DNA of 64,000 nt. Source: Nibricoccus aquaticus. GTDB lineage: Bacteria > Verrucomicrobiota > Verrucomicrobiia > Opitutales > Opitutaceae. Made by a program: the position numbers and the translations under genes. A model generated the notes under the pieces. The model was not told where the DNA came from, searched no databases, and saw nothing but the letters and a program-made list of their open reading frames with translations. Position 1 is the stretch's first letter. Each line of letters opens with the position of its first letter. Below, one piece after another: positions 8,101 to 17,129 of the stretch. Location of the stretch: assembly GCF_002310495.1 (NCBI RefSeq), contig NZ_CP023344.1, positions 3,861,501 to 3,925,500 of the forward strand, read 5' to 3'.

Positions 8101-9765
8101 ATGAAAACCCTCCGCACTCTTACTTCTGCCGCGACCGTCGTGTCGGGCGTGTTGCTCACCGGCTCCGATGCGTTCGCGCAGGGTTACCCGCGGATCGATC
8201 CGGCGGTGCAGAAGATCACCGATGAGCGCGTGGCGGCGGAGAAGAAGCGCTCGGACGAACTCTTCGCGAAGCAGCTGCCGGAGATCGAGGCGTGGGCGGC
8301 GAAGGGGAAACCTTATCTGCCGGGCGCGGCGGAGGCGGGCGATCTTCCGCAGGCGAAGATCCCGGCGTTTCCGGGAGCGGAAGGCGGCGGGATGTATTCG
8401 TTTGGCGGACGTGGCGGAAAGGTGCTGGTGGTGACTAATCTAAACGACAGCGGGCCGGGGAGTTTTCGCGAAGCGTGCGAGGCGGCGGGGCCGCGCGTGG
8501 TGGTTTTCAACGTGGCGGGCATCATCCAGCTGAAGAACCGTATCGTGATCCGCGCGCCGTACATCACGATCTCGGGCGCGACGGCACCGGGCGATGGCGT
8601 GTGCATCGCGGGCAACACGGTGGAGCTGGAGTCGCACGACATCATCATCCGCCACATGCGTTTTCGCCGCGGTGCTACGGATGCGACGGAGCGCAACGAC
8701 TCGATCGGTGGCAATCCGGTGGGCAACGTGATGATCGATCACGTCTCGGCTTCGTGGGGACTCGACGAAAATATGTCGATGTACCGCCACATGTACCAGC
8801 CGCCGGAGGGCGGGAAGGAGCTGAAGCTGCCGACGGTGAACATCAGCATCCAGCACTCGATTTTCTCGGAGGCGCTGAACACGTATCACCACGCGTTTGG
8901 CTCCACGATCGGCGGGCGCAACAGCACGTTTCATCACAATCTCTGGGCCTCGAACACGGGGCGGAATCCGAGCGTCGGCATGGACGGGGATTTCACGTTC
9001 GTGAACAACGTGGTCTTTAATTACCGGCATCGCACGGTGGACGGCGGCGATCACCGGAGTCGTTTCAATATCATTAATAATTACTTCAAGCCGGGCCCGG
9101 GCACGCCGGACACGGCGATCGCGTACCGGTTGTTGAAGCCGGAGAGCGAACGGTCGAAGACGGTGGTGGATAATTTCGGCAAGGCGTACGTGGACGGAAA
9201 CGTGGTCGAAGGGCATGACCGCGTGACGAGGAATAACTGGGATGGTGGTGTGCAGCCGGATTCACAGGCGGCGGTGCAGGCGGTGCTGCCGAAGATCCGC
9301 GTGGAGGAGCCGTTCAAGCACGCGGCGCTGACGATCCAGACAGCGCGCGAAGCGTATGAAGAGGTCTTGAAAAACGCGGGTGCGACGCTGCCGGTGCGCG
9401 ACGCAGTGGACGAGCGTGTCGTGAAGATGGTGAAGACGGGGAAAGTCGCGAAGGCGACGATCACGCCGGAGTCGAAGACGAAGGCAGCGGCGGTACGCTA
9501 CGATCAGAAGTGGATCGACGAGATGGAGGAGATGGTGACGAAGGGCTACATCACCGATCCATCGGAAGTGGGCGGTTATCCGAAGTATTCGGGCAAGCCG
9601 TACAAGGACACGGATGGCGACGGTCTGCCGGACAGCTGGGAGAAGAAGTACGATCTCGATCCGAAGAACGCGGCGGATGCGGTGCTGGATCTGAACGGGG
9701 ACGGCTACACGAATATCGAGGAGTTTATCAACGGGACGAATCCGGAGGCGAAAGCGAAGAGCTGA
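8101..9765 (+). CDS. Secreted pectate lyase (PL1-like) with calcium-type C-terminal repeat
   Basis: From the ATG at 8101 the protein has 554 residues, starting with a signal peptide (MKTLRTLTSAATVVSGVLL...DAFAQG). The lyase core begins with AFPGAEGGG, followed by VTNLNDSGPGSFREA and SGATAPGDG, features of bacterial PL1-type pectate lyases and their relatives. The beta-helix continues with conserved DHVSASWGLDEN and FHHNLWA segments. The C-terminus has DTDGDGLPDSWE and DLNGDGYTNIEEF, acidic Ca-binding repeats common in secreted hydrolases of this phylum. Beta-elimination of polygalacturonate is the likely reaction; the PL family call is from motifs only. A strong terminator follows the stop codon. 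Confidence 0.88.
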   Translation: MKTLRTLTSAATVVSGVLLTGSDAFAQGYPRIDPAVQKITDERVAAEKKRSDELFAKQLPEIEAWAAKGKPYLPGAAEAGDLPQAKIPAFPGAEGGGMYSFGGRGGKVLVVTNLNDSGPGSFREACEAAGPRVVVFNVAGIIQLKNRIVIRAPYITISGATAPGDGVCIAGNTVELESHDIIIRHMRFRRGATDATERNDSIGGNPVGNVMIDHVSASWGLDENMSMYRHMYQPPEGGKELKLPTVNISIQHSIFSEALNTYHHAFGSTIGGRNSTFHHNLWASNTGRNPSVGMDGDFTFVNNVVFNYRHRTVDGGDHRSRFNIINNYFKPGPGTPDTAIAYRLLKPESERSKTVVDNFGKAYVDGNVVEGHDRVTRNNWDGGVQPDSQAAVQAVLPKIRVEEPFKHAALTIQTAREAYEEVLKNAGATLPVRDAVDERVVKMVKTGKVAKATITPESKTKAAAVRYDQKWIDEMEEMVTKGYITDPSEVGGYPKYSGKPYKDTDGDGLPDSWEKKYDLDPKNAADAVLDLNGDGYTNIEEFINGTNPEAKAKS

Positions 9766-9778
9766 TGCCTCAGAGTTT

Positions 9779-9838
9779 CCCGGCCGCCATTCTGGCCGGG
9801 ACTGCAAAAGCCCTGAGCTTTCCCGCTCCGGGCTTTTT
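9779..9838. terminator. Double hairpin terminator, probably bidirectional
   Basis: The first stem is CCCGGCC/GGCCGGG (9779-9785 with 9794-9800). The second is AAAAGCCC...GGGCTTTTT (9806-9813 with 9830-9838), ending in a T run on the + strand and a shorter one on the - strand. It lies between the convergent pectate lyase and VOC genes and overlaps the stop codon of the latter. Confidence 0.85.
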
Positions 9839-10358
9839 ATTTGCCGGCTTCGGGGCAGGGATTTTGCGCGGCCATCGATTGAACAATTTCTTCGGGAGTA
9901 AGATCGCGAATATGCGTCGCGATTGACCAGTTGTGGCCGAAGGGATCGACGACCGAGCCGTAACGGTCGCCCCAAAACATGTCGTCGAGCGGCATCATGA
10001 CTTTGCACCCGGCGGCGACGGCGCGTGCGAAGACCTCATCGACGTTGGGGACGGAGAGGTGAATGGTGACGGGGGAGCCTTTGAGGGCCTTGGGGTCGTG
10101 GGAGCCCCACTCAGGAAAGGCGTCGACAAGCATGACGGTGGAGTCGCCGATTTTGACGGCGGCGTGGATGAGTTTTCCATCGGGGCCGGGGACGCGCATG
10201 AGCTCGGTGGCGTTGAAGGCTTTTATGTAGAATCCGATCGCAGTGGCGGCTCCATCGCAGACGAGATGAGGAGTGACGGTGTGCATGCCGTCGGGGATGG
10301 GTTTGGCGGCGGGTTTACCGAGAGGTTTTGAGGAATCGGGTGATGTGGTGGTGCTCAT
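9837..10358 (-). CDS. PhnB-like VOC-fold protein
   Basis: A 173-residue protein of the vicinal oxygen chelate superfamily, PhnB/glyoxalase-like branch. It shows HTVTPHLVCDGAATAIGFY at the N-terminal beta-alpha unit, MLVDAFPEWGS in the middle, and DMFWGDRYGSVVDPFGHNW at the end, all typical of this branch. Members include demethylmenaquinone-methyltransferase-like names and resistance proteins, but most are uncharacterised. The first 20 residues (Ser/Thr/Pro/Lys-rich) form an extra tail ahead of the domain. The gene converges on the pectate lyase and shares its terminator. Confidence 0.88.
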   Translation of the reverse strand: MSTTTSPDSSKPLGKPAAKPIPDGMHTVTPHLVCDGAATAIGFYIKAFNATELMRVPGPDGKLIHAAVKIGDSTVMLVDAFPEWGSHDPKALKGSPVTIHLSVPNVDEVFARAVAAGCKVMMPLDDMFWGDRYGSVVDPFGHNWSIATHIRDLTPEEIVQSMAAQNPCPEAGK

Positions 10359-10575
10359 GTTTTTTAAGAGGCCGCGGGCGGCAGTCGGTTGCGTGTATGC
10401 AAATGGGACGGCGTCGCGGTTATCCTGATTGACGGACGGGGAGGGCGGTTCCGGACATCAGCAGAACAATTGGAAGCGGGCGGTACGCGCGGTCTGCGCT
10501 TGGCCCTTCAGTATTGAGGCGGGGCGTTTGCGTTCTGGCGGATCTCTCCTGTCTTACCGGTCCCGCTCTCACCTT

Positions 10576-11658
10576 ATGCAAAACGCACCATTGTTCTCGC
10601 CTGTTTCTCTCGGCGCACTCGCGCTTCCTAATCGCATCGTCATGGCGCCGCTTACCCGCTGCCGCGCGGATGCGAATCACGTGCCGACGCCGATGATGGC
10701 CGAGTATTACGCGCAGCGCGCGAGCGCCGGCCTGATCGTGGCAGAAGCCACCATGGTCATCGAAGGCAACTCCGCGTTTGGCGGACGTGAACCGGGCATT
10801 TATTCGCAGGCTCAGGTGGCGGCGTGGAAAAAGATCACCGAGGCGGTCCACCTGCGCGGCGGCAAAATCGTTTTGCAGATCTGGCACGGCGGACGGGCGT
10901 GTCATCCGTTCTTTAATGGCGGTGCGCAGCCGGTGGCGCCGAGTGCGTTGCACATCACGAACGACGAGACGCATACGCCTGAGGGAAAAAAGCCGTACGT
11001 GATCCCGCGCGAACTGCGCGACGACGAATTGCCGGGTATCGTCGCCGGGTTTCGCAAGGCTGCCGGGAACGCGCAAGCGGCGGGTTTCGATGGGGTGGAG
11101 GTTCACGGGGCGAACGGTTATCTGCTCGATGAATTTTTGCGCGATGGCAGCAACCGGCGCAGCGGCGCGTATGGCGGGCCGATTGAGAATCGTGCGCGGC
11201 TGCTGCTCGAAGTTGTGGACGCGTCCGTAGCGGTCTGGGGCAAGGAGCGCGTGGGCGTGCGCCTTTCTCCGCTCAACAGCTATAATGACATGAAGGACAG
11301 CGATCCGGTCGCGCTCACGCGGTATGTCGCGACGCAGCTCAACACTCGCGGCATCGCCTATCTGCATCTCATGCGCGGTGATTTCTTTGGCATTCAAAAA
11401 GCCGACGTGGTGACGCCAGCGCGGGAAGCGTTCAAGGGACCGCTGATGGGCAACATGGGCTACACGCCGGTCGAGGCGGCGCAGGCGATCGACGCGGGTA
11501 CGTTGCAGGCAGTGGCGTTTGGCCATCACTACGTGAGCAATCCCGATCTGGTGGAGCGCGTGAAAGCCGGTGTGGCGCTCGTCGAGCCGGATGGGAGCAC
11601 GCTCTACACGCAAGAAACCAAAGGCTACACGGACTATCCGGTGATCGCGACAACGTGA
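10576..11658 (+). CDS. Old Yellow Enzyme family alkene reductase
   Basis: This FMN- and NAD(P)H-dependent ene-reductase of the NemA/OYE class has 360 residues from the ATG at 10576. An N-terminal phosphate/FMN segment (NRIVMAPLTRCRA) is followed by QIWHGGR. The substrate-binding area in OYEs is usually a His-His or His-Asn pair; here the segment reads FDGVEVHGANGYLLDEFL, with the neighbouring NRRSGAYGGPIENRARL. The FMN-binding end is GNMGYTPVEAAQAI and FGHHYVSNPDL. It probably reduces activated C=C bonds or nitro groups of electrophiles, in the cytoplasm. Upstream codons add unrelated residues, so the start at MQNAPLF is preferred. It stands alone. Confidence 0.93.
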   Translation: MQNAPLFSPVSLGALALPNRIVMAPLTRCRADANHVPTPMMAEYYAQRASAGLIVAEATMVIEGNSAFGGREPGIYSQAQVAAWKKITEAVHLRGGKIVLQIWHGGRACHPFFNGGAQPVAPSALHITNDETHTPEGKKPYVIPRELRDDELPGIVAGFRKAAGNAQAAGFDGVEVHGANGYLLDEFLRDGSNRRSGAYGGPIENRARLLLEVVDASVAVWGKERVGVRLSPLNSYNDMKDSDPVALTRYVATQLNTRGIAYLHLMRGDFFGIQKADVVTPAREAFKGPLMGNMGYTPVEAAQAIDAGTLQAVAFGHHYVSNPDLVERVKAGVALVEPDGSTLYTQETKGYTDYPVIATT

Positions 11659-11708
11659 GCCGACTCGGAAACGCAGCGAAGGTTGAGCGGGGAGCCGGGC
11701 GAAGACGA

Positions 11709-11761
11709 GGTGCGCAATGTCTCGAGTGACGTTGCGCACCGACCGAGCTGTCGGGTTTTTC
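11709..11761 (+). terminator. Inverted repeat and candidate terminator
   Basis: GGTGCGCAA (11709-11717) pairs perfectly with TTGCGCACC (11732-11740). Directly after it is a short CCGA-gctg-TCGG stem ending in GTTTTT. The second part looks like an intrinsic terminator for the reductase gene. The first perfect arm pair could instead be an operator or RNA structure. Confidence 0.5.
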
Positions 11762-11886
11762 CCGGTCGTGAGGTACGGGGCGGAGGCGGTCACCGGGCGT
11801 ATGGAAGGGCGGGGGACTTCGCGCGTGCTGACTCGCTCCGATTTGCGAGCGGAACGGGTTTAGTCGTTTGCTGACCAAGCGACACC

Positions 11887-12525
11887 ATGACCCCGAATGA
11901 CATGACCAGCCCCAAGCCGCGCCGCTTCTCGATGATACGGTCGTTCGTGCTCGCGGATTTTTTGACGCTGGGAAATGGCTTTTGCGGGACGGGCTCGGTG
12001 CTGGCGTCGATGTACTTTCTCGTGATGGGCGAAGGGCGCTGGCTGGTGACGGCGATGGTGTTGCTGCCGGTGGCGCTGATTTTCGATTTTGCCGATGGGC
12101 GGGTCGCGCGGTGGCGGCGCAATTCCTCGGCGCTGGGGGCGGATCTGGATTCGCTGGCGGATGTGATTTCATTTGGCATGGCGCCGGCGGCACTCGGGTT
12201 CGCGGTGGGGCTGCGCGGGGCGCTCGATGTGGCGGTGCTGCTGTATTTCGTGGCGTGCGGCATCAGCCGGCTTGCGCGTTTCAACGCCACGGCGGATGCG
12301 CTGGCTGACGATAGCGGCAAGGTGAAGTACTTTGAGGGAACGCCGATTCCGACGAGTGTCGCGATCGTGGTCGTGATCGCGGTGCTGTACGCGCAAGGGC
12401 TGATCGGGGCGAATCTCTGGCTGGGCGCGTGGCACATCGGTGGTGCGGTGCTGCATCCGTTCGCGTTCATTTATGTGCTCAGCGGAAGTGCGATGATCAG
12501 CACGATGCGAGTGCCGAAGATCTAG
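11887..12525 (+). CDS. pssA: CDP-diacylglycerol-serine O-phosphatidyltransferase
   Basis: This is a multi-span membrane enzyme of the CDP-alcohol phosphatidyltransferase family. It makes phosphatidylserine, the precursor of phosphatidylethanolamine, from CDP-diacylglycerol and serine. The family motif DG(x2)AR(x8)G(x3)D(x3)D is complete from Asp70 to Asp92 (FADGRVARW... LDSLAD). Several hydrophobic segments follow, and the protein is 212 residues long, typical for type II PssA. The N-terminal 'ADFLTLGNGFCG' segment is also characteristic of PssA rather than PgsA. No psd gene is adjacent. Two close ATGs (11887 and 11902) could both serve. Confidence 0.93.
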   Translation: MTPNDMTSPKPRRFSMIRSFVLADFLTLGNGFCGTGSVLASMYFLVMGEGRWLVTAMVLLPVALIFDFADGRVARWRRNSSALGADLDSLADVISFGMAPAALGFAVGLRGALDVAVLLYFVACGISRLARFNATADALADDSGKVKYFEGTPIPTSVAIVVVIAVLYAQGLIGANLWLGAWHIGGAVLHPFAFIYVLSGSAMISTMRVPKI

Positions 12526-12923
12526 CGGTAAGCGGCGATTTCGCTGAAGTGGGCACGTTTGAGAAGAGAATGAGGAGGTGCGTTTTGGCAGGGCTCGGCT
12601 GTTGCCAAAGCGAAAATCGAGGCGGACGGTGCCGCTGCTTTCTTTGACGGGGCTGCGTCTCGCGCGTGGTCCCTGCATCTCACCCCGGATGCTTGCTACA
12701 ACCCTTACCCCTTTCGGTGGCCGGTCTCACCCGGATCAGTCGACGTCGTGTGCATGCGCCTTGGGGGCTGCTGCGGACTGCGCAATTGGATCAGACTTGG
12801 GTAGGGCGTAGCGGAGAATTTCTTAATCTCTGATCCGGCGAACGCCCGAGTCAGCGCGGCGGACAGATGCACTCAGGGAGTAGCAGGGAACGCATGGCCG
12901 GGATCGCCTACTGTGTGGGCTCC
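12526..12923. other. Intergenic region of about 400 bases with an inverted repeat
   Basis: I see no convincing gene in this gap. It holds a perfect 8-base inverted repeat, GGATCAGA (12788-12795) with TCTGATCC (12829-12836), 33 bases apart, upstream of the mechanosensitive channel gene. It could be an operator or the base of a 5' leader stem. I recognise no known riboswitch or RNA family. Confidence 0.4.
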
Positions 12924-15209
12924 ATGCCTAATTTTTTTCTGACGCGACTGATGTTCGTGACGCTTGTGCTCGGAAGTTTCTTGAGCGCGATTTCTTCGCT
13001 GGCTGCCTCAGCACCCGCGCTGCCGCTGACTGCGACAACACCCGCGGCTTCTCAGTCTGAGCCGAAAGACGTGCTCAACGTTCAGTCGGTGGCGGGCAAG
13101 CGGGCGGCGCTGAAAAAGGAAATCGCTGCAACGCGCGAAGAGCTGGCCCAGTTATCGGAAGGCATGACTGACGCCGCCGCACGCTGGCTCACGCAGGAGA
13201 CCGCGTTGCTGGAGCGTCTCGATGCGGTTTACGCGGAGCAGCAGCGTACGTTGCAACACGCTGCGGATCTCGCGAAGGAAGCGGCTGATGTCGAGGAACG
13301 CACCCGCAATCAACGTCCGCCCGAGGCTACGTTAAAACCGCCGCTCGGGATGGAGTTGTTCGATCAGCTTTACGATGAGCGCGACTACCTTGAGCAGGCG
13401 GGTGGCTGGTTGAAGACCGATATCACTAATACCGAGACGATGCTCCAGGAGGCGCGTGACACATTAGAAGAAAAGGAGCGCGTACGGCGGACGGTGAGAG
13501 AGACGGTTGATACCGGTGACGCGAAGATGAAAGCGCCGGGGAATTTGCGCCTCGCCGAATTGGAGGTTCGTCTCGCTCAGGAGACGGTGGTGCTGCAGGA
13601 AAACGCGCTGCGGACGTTGAAGCTGCAGGAGTCGCTTTTGGGGCCGAAGCAGAAATTGCTGCGTCCGCGATTCGAGTGGCTGCGCGCGCATCTAGCACTC
13701 GGGGACGGAGAGCTTGCGGCGTCGAAACAAGCGCGGGAGGAGCGTGGAGGCGTCCTAGATGATGCGATCGCCAGCGCTAAAGAAGAGGCAGATGCAGCCG
13801 CCCGGCTGGTAATCGCGGCAGAGCGCCACAGCAAAAGCGACCAGGCCTCGGAGGAGCTGGAGTCGCGGCGCGCGGACCGGCAGACGGCGAATCTCACGCT
13901 CAGTGTTCTTACCTCGCAGCGCGCACGTCTCGCAGAGCGGGCAGATGTCGCCGCACTCCGGCGACGCGTGCTTGGGGGCGAACTCTCTTCAAAAGAAATG
14001 CGCGCCGCTGCGGACGAAAATCAGGAGGCGATCGATCAACTCGAGCGCGAGCGAAAGCGGCAGGCCATGGATTTGCTCAAGAGCCGGAAAGAGCTTCAGG
14101 AAGGACAGGGTCGATTGACGCGTGCAGCGGCGGGCGATGAGAAGGCCGCGCTGTGGACGCTCGAGCGCATGAAGCGTCTTTCGGGCTGGATCGATCTGAG
14201 CGAAAGCGAGCTCGCGGATCTCGACCGGCTGCACACCGAGCGCAACCGTTTGAAGGAAGAACTGAGTGGGCGCGTGAATCTTTTCTCCGTCCGCGACACG
14301 CTCGCGATCTGCCGCGAGAATGTGATCGGCGCATGGAACTACGAAATTTTTTCTGTGAACGACGCGCCTATACGCGTGAAGACGATGCTGGGTGTCTTGC
14401 TGCTCGTGGTTGCTGGTTACTACGGCTCTCGATGGGCAAGCGCACTCATGTCGAGAACGGTGTTCACGCGCATGGGCATGAACACCGGGCGGAAGGCGGC
14501 GTGGCAGACGCTTTGGTTTTATGGACTCTTCATCCTGGTGCTGGTGGTGGCTTTCGATTTCTTCCACATATCACTCACGCAATTTTCGGTGATGAGCGGT
14601 GCGCTTGCGGTCGGGCTGGGTTTCGGCAGCCAGAACCTGATCAGCAATTTTATCAGCGGCATCATCCTGCTCGTGGAGCGTCCGGTGAATCAGGGCGACG
14701 TGATCGAAATCGACGGACGACAGGTGACGGTTGAGCAACTCGGGCCCCGCAGCACCATCGTGCGCACGGCGGACAACACGCATCTCGTGGTGCCGAACAG
14801 CCGGCTTCTGGAGCAGCCGGTCATCAACTGGACGTTGTCGGACGATGTGGTGAGAAAGCGGATTCGTCTTGGGGTAGCTTACGATTCGTCCTCGCGCAAA
14901 GTGTCGGAACTGCTGGAGGGCGTGCTGGGCACGGTGGAAAATGTGCGCAAAGATCCGGCGCCGGTCGTGAAGTTTGCGGACTTCGGGGAGAATTCACTGA
15001 TCTTCGAACTTTATTTCTGGGTGAGCATTTCCGATCCGGTCGATGCCGAGAACGAACTCCGGCATCGCATCGCGGAGGTTTTCGCGAAGGAGGGCGTGGT
15101 CATGGCGTTCCCGCAGCGCGATGTGCATCTGGAGACGACGAAGCCGCTGGAGGTGATGATCACGCAAGCGGCTTCGCGCGCGAATGACGCTGGACCGGCG
15201 ATGTCATGA
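12924..15209 (+). CDS. MscS-family mechanosensitive channel with long periplasmic region
   Basis: From the ATG at 12924 the protein has 761 residues: a signal peptide (VTLVLGSFLSAISSLAASA), then about 450 residues dominated by charged coiled-coil helices. The MscS core follows, with two or three membrane spans (KTMLGVLLLVVAGYYGS; FYGLFILVLVVAFDFF; SVMSGALAVGLGFGSQNLISNF). The pore helix continues into the beta domain (VERPVNQGDVIEIDGRQVTVE, then VVPNSRLLEQPVINW) and the C-terminal alpha-beta domain. It likely releases osmolytes on hypo-osmotic shock. The large periplasmic coiled coil recalls the MscK/YbiO/YjeP group. Alternative upstream ATG at 12894 would displace the signal peptide, so it is less likely. 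Confidence 0.9.
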   Translation: MPNFFLTRLMFVTLVLGSFLSAISSLAASAPALPLTATTPAASQSEPKDVLNVQSVAGKRAALKKEIAATREELAQLSEGMTDAAARWLTQETALLERLDAVYAEQQRTLQHAADLAKEAADVEERTRNQRPPEATLKPPLGMELFDQLYDERDYLEQAGGWLKTDITNTETMLQEARDTLEEKERVRRTVRETVDTGDAKMKAPGNLRLAELEVRLAQETVVLQENALRTLKLQESLLGPKQKLLRPRFEWLRAHLALGDGELAASKQAREERGGVLDDAIASAKEEADAAARLVIAAERHSKSDQASEELESRRADRQTANLTLSVLTSQRARLAERADVAALRRRVLGGELSSKEMRAAADENQEAIDQLERERKRQAMDLLKSRKELQEGQGRLTRAAAGDEKAALWTLERMKRLSGWIDLSESELADLDRLHTERNRLKEELSGRVNLFSVRDTLAICRENVIGAWNYEIFSVNDAPIRVKTMLGVLLLVVAGYYGSRWASALMSRTVFTRMGMNTGRKAAWQTLWFYGLFILVLVVAFDFFHISLTQFSVMSGALAVGLGFGSQNLISNFISGIILLVERPVNQGDVIEIDGRQVTVEQLGPRSTIVRTADNTHLVVPNSRLLEQPVINWTLSDDVVRKRIRLGVAYDSSSRKVSELLEGVLGTVENVRKDPAPVVKFADFGENSLIFELYFWVSISDPVDAENELRHRIAEVFAKEGVVMAFPQRDVHLETTKPLEVMITQAASRANDAGPAMS

Positions 15210-15248
15210 TAAGCGTCGAATCCACTCACTTCAGTGATTCATCGACGG

Positions 15249-16049
15249 TTAACCCTCGGTGGTAGGACGGGGTAGCGGCGCTGGTGAGGTATTGGTTTGA
15301 ATCTGAGCGAGAATTTTTTCGAGCAGCGTGTGGAGCCTTGGTGTTGTCCCTGTATTTCTAATGAACTCACGCTCGAATAAGCTGAGTGCCACTGCATCCG
15401 TCTGATCGAGGATTGTCCCATCGGCAGGATTGAGAAAGACGAGAGTCGCACCGGGGCCTTGCTTGAAATCGTATTTGCCGGCGGCGTCGTTTTTCCACGC
15501 ATCCAGTCCGGTTTCGATGATCAAACTGCCTGCGGGATGATCGTTATCGCGTGGTTTGAGCAGCAGACCGTAGATGGCGAACTCAGCCGCCAACGGGGTG
15601 GATCGCTTCTCCAGCGCCGCAGTGGTTACTGTGCAGGCACGCAGTGCTTTCGTGGAGCAGCGTTCTGTTTTCAGAACGACGATGATTCCTTTTTTCCGCT
15701 CGTGCGCAGGCAGACTGTTCATTCGCCGTTCGAAGTCGGCCCTCATTTGAGCGGGCGTCCAGAGCACGGCGGTCATTGGAATGATATTTTCGCAGTCTCC
15801 AAAAGGTACGCCGAGGGCATCTGGATAACAGTGAAGCGTGTTGGGTTTGAAAACTTCTCCTCGATAATTTCGTGCGAACTGGAGCGCAGCCGCAGGTCCG
15901 TATTTTTCATGGGCTGGCGTTTCGTCGCTGATCGAAGCTACTGCGAGTGCCGGTTGTTGCCCGTGGGCGAAAGATTCGCCGGCGAATGAGGCCGTGACAG
16001 AGACGAAAATCGCTAACAACGCAGTGGCGCATTTATCAGGGCTGTTCAT
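15249..16049 (-). CDS. Secreted protein of unknown function, 266 residues
   Basis: I do not recognise a family. Residues 1-30 form a probable signal peptide (LLAIFVSVTASFAG). The mature part has several cysteines (LHCYPDAL, FGDCENI, ERCSTK, RACTV), which may form disulfides in the periplasm. A beta-rich middle section (KGIIVVLKTERC; GATLVFLNPADGTILDQ) is followed by a helical tail. The 'FLNPADGTILDQTD' segment looks like a strand-turn-strand seen in thioredoxin-like or PQQ proteins, but I would not assign either. It lies convergent to the MscS-type channel gene. Confidence 0.65.
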   Translation of the reverse strand: MNSPDKCATALLAIFVSVTASFAGESFAHGQQPALAVASISDETPAHEKYGPAAALQFARNYRGEVFKPNTLHCYPDALGVPFGDCENIIPMTAVLWTPAQMRADFERRMNSLPAHERKKGIIVVLKTERCSTKALRACTVTTAALEKRSTPLAAEFAIYGLLLKPRDNDHPAGSLIIETGLDAWKNDAAGKYDFKQGPGATLVFLNPADGTILDQTDAVALSLFEREFIRNTGTTPRLHTLLEKILAQIQTNTSPAPLPRPTTEG

Positions 16050-16229
16050 GGGAAACGGTGGACCGGGGCGAATAGGTGGGAAACGAAAGGAAGGCTCAAG
16101 TTCCTGGAGCTTCAGCGGGCCTGTATGCGCCTGATTACATGGGTGGACGCGGTTGAACGGCTGTTTGTGCGAATGCGAAGCGCACCGACCTTGTTATGTC
16201 TGCGGCCGTGATGTTGAGTGCGCGGCTGC

Positions 16230-16976
16230 ATGTGCGCGCAATTTTCACCGGAAGAAGACGAGTTGTTCGAGAAGACGGGCGCGTCTGTGCTGCGGCGTCT
16301 GCGAAAGACGAAGAATCCGGCGGACCTGTTGTCGGTGGTCGCGAGCGCGCACAAGGAATTCGATCGCGCGTATGCGGCGGCTCCGGCGGCGGCGAGGGAG
16401 TCGGTCGCGTGCCGGGCGGGGTGCGATGCGTGCTGTCATGTGCCGGTGGGTTTGCTCGCGCATGAAGTGCTGATTGCGGCGCAGCATGTGCAGATGACTT
16501 TTTCGCCGGAGGAGCTGGAGGCGTTGATCGAACGGGCGGCGGCGCATCGGGCGGCGTTTGCGGGGAAATCGAATCACGAGCGGACGGATCTGCGGACGCC
16601 GTGTGTGTTGCTGCGCGACGGGAGTTGCTCGATCTACGCGGCGCGGCCGGAGGCGTGCCGGTCGCATCACAGCACGAACGCGGAGGCGTGTCGCATGAAT
16701 CTGGCGACGGGGCGCGAGGACATCGATGTGTACGTGCCGGGCGTGCGCGGGCGGATGTTTGCGGTGATGCTGTCGATCGATCAGGCAGTGGCGGAGGCGG
16801 GTTTCGATGGGCGGGCGTATGATTTTGGTTCGGCGCTGCACGAGGCGCTCACGAACAGTTTTTGCGCGGCGCGGTGGGTGCAGCGGCAGGCGGCGTTTCC
16901 CGAAGATTGCTGGGAAGCGTCGGAGGATGGTGATGACGAGTCGGGCGTGATCCGGGCGGAAGGTTTTTTCCAGTAG
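16230..16976 (+). CDS. YkgJ-type Cys-cluster protein
   Basis: A 248-residue protein of the YkgJ/UPF0153 family with an N-terminal helical region and the core cluster CRAGCDACCHVPV. Further cysteines lie in TPCVLLRDGSCSIYAARPEACRSH and EACRMN, the usual spacing for this zinc or iron-sulfur site. The start at the ATG 16230 (MCAQFSPEEDEL) is chosen; a GTG 12 bases upstream is possible. The C-terminal acidic tail (EASEDGDDESG) is a lineage extra. It is a second member in this window, the other being at 6193. Function is not established for the family; the gene stands alone ahead of a sulfurtransferase. Confidence 0.85.
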   Translation: MCAQFSPEEDELFEKTGASVLRRLRKTKNPADLLSVVASAHKEFDRAYAAAPAAARESVACRAGCDACCHVPVGLLAHEVLIAAQHVQMTFSPEELEALIERAAAHRAAFAGKSNHERTDLRTPCVLLRDGSCSIYAARPEACRSHHSTNAEACRMNLATGREDIDVYVPGVRGRMFAVMLSIDQAVAEAGFDGRAYDFGSALHEALTNSFCAARWVQRQAAFPEDCWEASEDGDDESGVIRAEGFFQ

Positions 16977-17129
16977 CGCGTGGGGACGAGCGGGTGCGAG
17001 GTGTGGGTAGAGAAGGGTGTGAGGGGAGGCGGCGATCGGAGTGAGTTGGGATGTGAGGAAGCGGGCGGTGAGGTGGGGCGTGGGGAGGGATTTGGTTTAC
17101 GCGGGAATGGGAGGGCGTAGCGTCGCGGC

